From NCBI GenBank assembly GCA_963855995.1, contig OY979725.1, positions 5,776,118 through 5,840,117 of the forward strand: a DNA stretch of 64,000 nt, in the 5' to 3' direction. Positions 60,501-64,000 of the stretch are shown in pieces. The first letter of the stretch is position 1. Each line of letters starts with the position of its first letter. The notes under the pieces are model-generated. The model was given only the letters and a program-made list of their open reading frames with translations, did not search any database and was not told where the DNA came from. The DNA comes from Muricea muricata (Eukaryota > Cnidaria > Anthozoa > Malacalcyonacea > Plexauridae). The position numbers and the translations under genes were made by a program.

Positions 60501-63088
60501 CTATCGAGATGAGCGAAATAACATGTTGAAATGAGAAACCTATAACTTGCTTGTAAACTGAAAAGAAACGATCTTAGAACAATCAAAATCGCGTTTTAAG
60601 CGTTCTAGAAGCGATTTGAGCGTAAAAACATGTTCAAATCACGAACTAAAAATTACCGTCTTAAATCGATCACGGCGACGTTTTAGAGCTTAAAATGGTG
60701 TTTTTAGTGCTAAAAAGAACGAGTTGAGCGCAATAATGTACTCCAATCACGGACCTAAAACAGACCTTCTAATTGGAAATTGCAAAACTTAGCAAGTCGG
60801 GAATCATGTTTTCGGTGCTCAAACCATCGAGATGAGCGAAATAACATGTTGAAATGAGAAACCTATAACTTGCTTGTAAACTAAAAAGAAACGATCTTAG
60901 AACCATAAAAATCGCGTTTTAAGCGTTCTAGAAGCGATTTGAGCGTAAAAACATGCTCAAATCACGAACTAAAAATTGCCGTACTAAATCGAACACGGCG
61001 ACGTTTAAGAGCTTAAAATGGTGTTTTCAGTGCTAAAGTGAACGAGTTGAGCGCAATGATGTACTGCAATCACGGACCTAAAAGAGATCTTCTAAATGGA
61101 AATTCCAGAACTTAGCAAGTCGGGAATCATGTTTTCGGCGCTCAAACTATCGACATGAGCGAAATAACATGTTGAAATGAGAAACCTATAACTTGCTTGT
61201 AAACTAAAAAAAACGATCTTAGAACCATCAAAATCGCGTTTTAAGCGTTCTAGAAGCGATTTGAGCGTAAAAACATGCTGAAATCACGAACTAAAAATTG
61301 CCGTCCTAAATCGAACACGGCGACGTTTAAGAGCTTAAAATGGTGTTTTCAGTGCTAAAGTGAACGAGTTGAGCGCAATGATGTACTGCAATCACGGACC
61401 TAAAAGAGACCTTCTAAATGGAAATTGCAGAACTTAGCAAGTCGGGAACCATGTTTTCGGCGCTCAAACTATCGAGATGAGCGAAATAACATGTTGAAAT
61501 GAGAAACCTATAACTTGCTTGTAAACTGAAAAGGAACGATCTTAGAACAATCAAAATCGCGTTTTAAGCGTTCTAGAAGCGATTTGAGCGTAAAAACATG
61601 TTCAAATCACGAACTAAAAATTCCCGTCTTAAATCGATCACGGCGACGTTTTAGAGCTTAAAATGGTGTTTTCAGTGCTAAAGTGAGCGAGTTGAGCGCA
61701 ATAATGTACTCCAATCACGGACCTAAAAGAGACCTTCTAAATGGAAATTGCAGAACTTAGCAAGTCGGGAATCATGTTTTCGGTGCTCAAACCATCGAGA
61801 TGAGCGAAATAACATGTTGAAATGACAAACCTATAACTTGCTTGTAAACTAAACAGAAACGATCTTAGAACCATAAAAATCGCGTTTTAAGCGTTCTAGA
61901 AGCGATTTGAGCGTAAAAACATGCTGAAATCACGAACTAAAAATTGCCGTCCTAAATCGAACACGGCGACGTTTAAGAGCTTAAAATGGTGTTTTCAGTG
62001 CTAAAGCGAACGAGTTGAGCGCAATGATGTACTGCAATCACGGACCTAAAAGAGACCTTCTAAATGGAAATTGCAGAACTTAGCAAGTCGGGAATCATGT
62101 TTTCGGTGCTCAAACCATCGAGATGAGCGAAATAACATGTTGAAATGAGAAACCTATAACTTGCTTGTAAACTAAAAAGAAACGATCTTAGAACCATAAA
62201 AATCGCGTTTTAAGCGTTCTAGAAGCGATTTGAGCGTAAAAACATGCTGAAATCACGAACTAAAAATTGCTGTCCTAAATCGAACACGGCGATGTTTAAG
62301 AGCTTAAAATGGTGTTTTCAGTGCTAAAGTGAACGAGTTGAGCGCAATGATGTACTGCAATCACGGACCTAAAAGAGATCTTCTAAATGGAAATTGCAGA
62401 ACTTAGCAAGTCGGGAATCATGTTTTCGGCGCTCAAACTATCGAGATGAGCGAAATAACATGTTGAAATGAGAAACCTATAACTTGCTTGTAAACTGAAA
62501 AGAAACGATCTTAGAACAATCAAAATCGAGTTTTAAGCGTTCTAGAAGCGATTTGAGCGTAAAAACATGTTCAAATCACGAACTAAAAATTACCGTCTTA
62601 AATCGATCACGGCGACGTTTTAGAGCTTAAAATGGTGTTTTTAGTGCTAAAAAGAACGAGTTGAGCGCAATAATGTACTCCAATCACGGACCTAAAACAG
62701 ACCTTCTAATTGGAAATTGCAAAACTTAGCAAGTCGGGAATCATGTTTTCGGTGCTCAAACCATCGAGATGAGCGAAATAACATGTTGAAATGAGAAACC
62801 TATAACTTGCTTGTAAACTAAAAAGAAACGATCTTAGAACCATAAAAATCGCGTTTTAAGCGTTCTAGAAGCGATTTGAGCGTAAAAACATGCTCAAATC
62901 ACGAACTAAAAATTGCCGTACTAAATCGAACACGGCGACGTTTAAGAGCTTAAAATGGTGTTTTCAGTGCTAAAGTGAACGAGTTGAGCGCAATGATGTA
63001 CTGCAATCACGGACCTAAAAGAGATCTTCTAAATGGAAATTCCAGAACTTAGCAAGTCGGGAATCATGTTTTCGGCGCTCAAACTATC
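57600..63088. repeat. Higher-order repeat: 6 monomers, 1937 bp, ~3 copies
   Basis: Units start at 57600, 59537 and 61474. The first three monomers are as in the 1292-bp unit. They are followed by a GTTTTTAGTGCTAAAAAG monomer, a TGCCGTACTAAATCG monomer with CAAAACTTAGC, and a monomer with AAATTCCAG and CGACATGAGCG. TGCCGTACT falls at exact 1937-bp spacing (59044, 60981 and 62918 for the GTACT). The copies are nearly identical: ACTCATATC occurs only in the first and ACACGGCGACG only in the third. Confidence 0.9.
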
Positions 63089-63410
63089 GACATGAGCGAA
63101 ATAACATGTTGAAATGAGAAACCTATAACTTGCTTGTAAACTAAAAAAACGATCTTAGAACCATCAAAATCGCGTTTTAAGCGTTGTAGAAGCGATTTGA
63201 GCGTAAAAACATGCTCAAGTCACGAACTAAAAATTGCCGTCCTAAATCAATCACAGCGACGTTTTAAAGCTTAAAATGGTGTTTTCAGTGCTAAAGTGAG
63301 CGAGTTGAGCGCAATAATGTACTCCAATCACGGACCTAAAAGAGACCTTCTAAATGGAAATTGCAGAACTTAGCAAGTCGGGAATCATGTTTTCGGTGCT
63401 CAAACCATCG
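63089..63410 (+). repeat. Chimeric monomer (6-mer member with an inserted foreign tract)
   Basis: Begins like the sixth monomer of the 1937-bp unit (CGACATGAGCG). From about 63142 it reads a 7-A run, GCGTTGTAGAAG, CTCAAGTCACG, ATCAATCACAGCG and AAAGCTTAAAATGG, exactly the variant set of the monomers at 51800 and 53087. From about 63285 it returns to the GTGAGCGAG form of the first monomer of the 6-mer. About one monomer is missing compared with the previous unit. Confidence 0.82.
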
Positions 63411-64000
63411 AGATGAGCGAAATAACATGTTGAAATGACAAACCTATAACTTGCTTGTAAACTAAACAGAAACGATCTTAGAACCATAAAAATCGCGTTT
63501 TAAGCGTTCTAGAAGCGATTTGAGCGTAAAAACATGCTGAAATCACGAACTAAAAATTGCCGTCCTAAATCGAACACGGCGACGTTTAAGAGCTTAAAAT
63601 GGTGTTTTCAGTGCTAAAGTGAACGAGTTGAGCGCAATGATGTACTGCAATCACGGACCTAAAAGAGACCTTCTAAATGGAAATTGCAGAACTTAGCAAG
63701 TCGGGAATCATGTTTTCGGCGCTCAAACTATCGAGATGAGCGAAATAACATGTTGAAATGAGAAACCTATAACTTGCTTGTAAACTGAAAAGAAACGATC
63801 TTAGAACAATCAAAATCGAGTTTTAAGCGTTCTAGAAGCGATTTGAGCGTAAAAACATGTTCAAATCACGAACTAAAAATTACCGTCTTAAATCGATCAC
63901 GGCGACGTTTTAGAGCTTAAAATGGTGTTTTTAGTGCTAAAAAGAACGAGTTGAGCGCAATAATGTACTCCAATCACGGACCTAAAACAGACCTTCTAAT
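63410..64000. repeat. Re-phased end of the array in this window
   Basis: After the chimera comes the AAACAGAAACG monomer. The next monomer (63733) is the GTTTTTAGTGCTAAAAAG type, skipping the CGATGTTTAAG type. The CAAAATCGAG marker at 62521 returns at 63811, a spacing of 1290 bp, so the local period has changed from six to four monomers. The window ends inside a C unit and the array continues beyond it. Confidence 0.78.

Larger units (their letters stand above)
1..64000. repeat. Satellite DNA array, ~323-bp monomer, ~198 copies
   Basis: The whole window is a head-to-tail array of one repeat family. The motif GGGAATCATGTTTTCGGCGC recurs at 1, 324, 647, 968 and so on, with 321-324 bp spacing, to the last line. 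All copies lie in the same orientation, and I saw no inversion, no transposon and no unique spacer. Most monomers differ by a few percent and share variants in blocks, which defines higher-order repeats. G+C is about 38% in a counted monomer. The unit length is not a multiple of three and stops occur in all frames, so it is not coding. Arrays of this kind are typical of centromeric or pericentromeric heterochromatin; that location is inferred. Family name and species are not recognised. Confidence 0.97.

Noticed and set aside
1..64000. CRISPR array
   Set aside because: Although repeats are regular, there are no short repeats separated by unique spacers; the whole 323 bp is conserved, and no cas genes are present.
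1..64000. Telomeric or subtelomeric location
   Set aside because: No TTAGGG, TTTAGGG or TTAGG tandem runs were seen on either strand, so nothing supports a chromosome end.
1..64000. Assignment to a named satellite family or species
   Set aside because: The monomer length overlaps several known families, but I do not recognise the sequence. A database search with the 323-bp consensus would decide.

Overview
The window is one uninterrupted tandem satellite-DNA array. Every part of the 64,000 bases belongs to a head-to-tail repeat with a basic monomer of about 323 bp (usually 321-324), so there are roughly 198 copies, all in the same orientation. I found no protein-coding gene, RNA gene, transposon, CRISPR array, telomere repeat or unique sequence. 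The longest open frames are 81 codons and are by-products of particular monomer variants. Composition of one monomer counted by hand (positions 324-646): about 38% G+C, a strong A over T excess on the given strand (121 A, 80 T), and about 20 CpG where about 11.5 are expected. An array this size with higher-order repeats points to a eukaryotic heterochromatic block, most likely centromeric or pericentromeric. The species cannot be named from the sequence. The CpG excess fits a genome with little germline CpG methylation (many invertebrates) better than a typical vertebrate or plant satellite, but this is inference.

The monomer has internal structure. It is an old trimer of three diverged units of 107-108 bp (A, B and C). 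Each begins with a GA(G/T)NTGAGCG motif and carries a second aligned block about 68 bases further in. A short imperfect inverted repeat spans the A/B junction. XbaI (TCTAGA), ClaI (ATCGAT) and PciI (ACATGT) sites recur once in most monomers.

Above the monomer lies a patchwork of higher-order repeats. By region: 1-7.5 kb, mixed older-looking variants; 7.5-11.3 kb, a 6-monomer repeat of 1932 bp; 11.3-13 kb, mixed; 13-14.9 kb, a trimer of 985 bp; 14.6-16.6 kb, a dimer of 663 bp; 16.6-26.3 kb, a 10-monomer repeat of 3228-3244 bp, the last two copies apparently identical; 26.3-50 kb, a mosaic in which a 7-monomer block occurs four times within repeats of 3868, 5160 and about 15.4-16.3 kb; 50-56.3 kb, dimers of 644 bp and a 4-monomer repeat of 1287 bp; 56.3-64 kb, a 4-monomer (1292 bp) and then a 6-monomer repeat (1937 bp), ending in a chimeric monomer and a re-phased unit.

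The sequence thus records repeated rounds of local duplication, deletion and exchange. Diagnostic markers are an 18-bp internal duplication in seven monomers, all before 20 kb; an 84-bp deletion in three monomers; and a tract near 63.2 kb that matches a variant 10 kb away.
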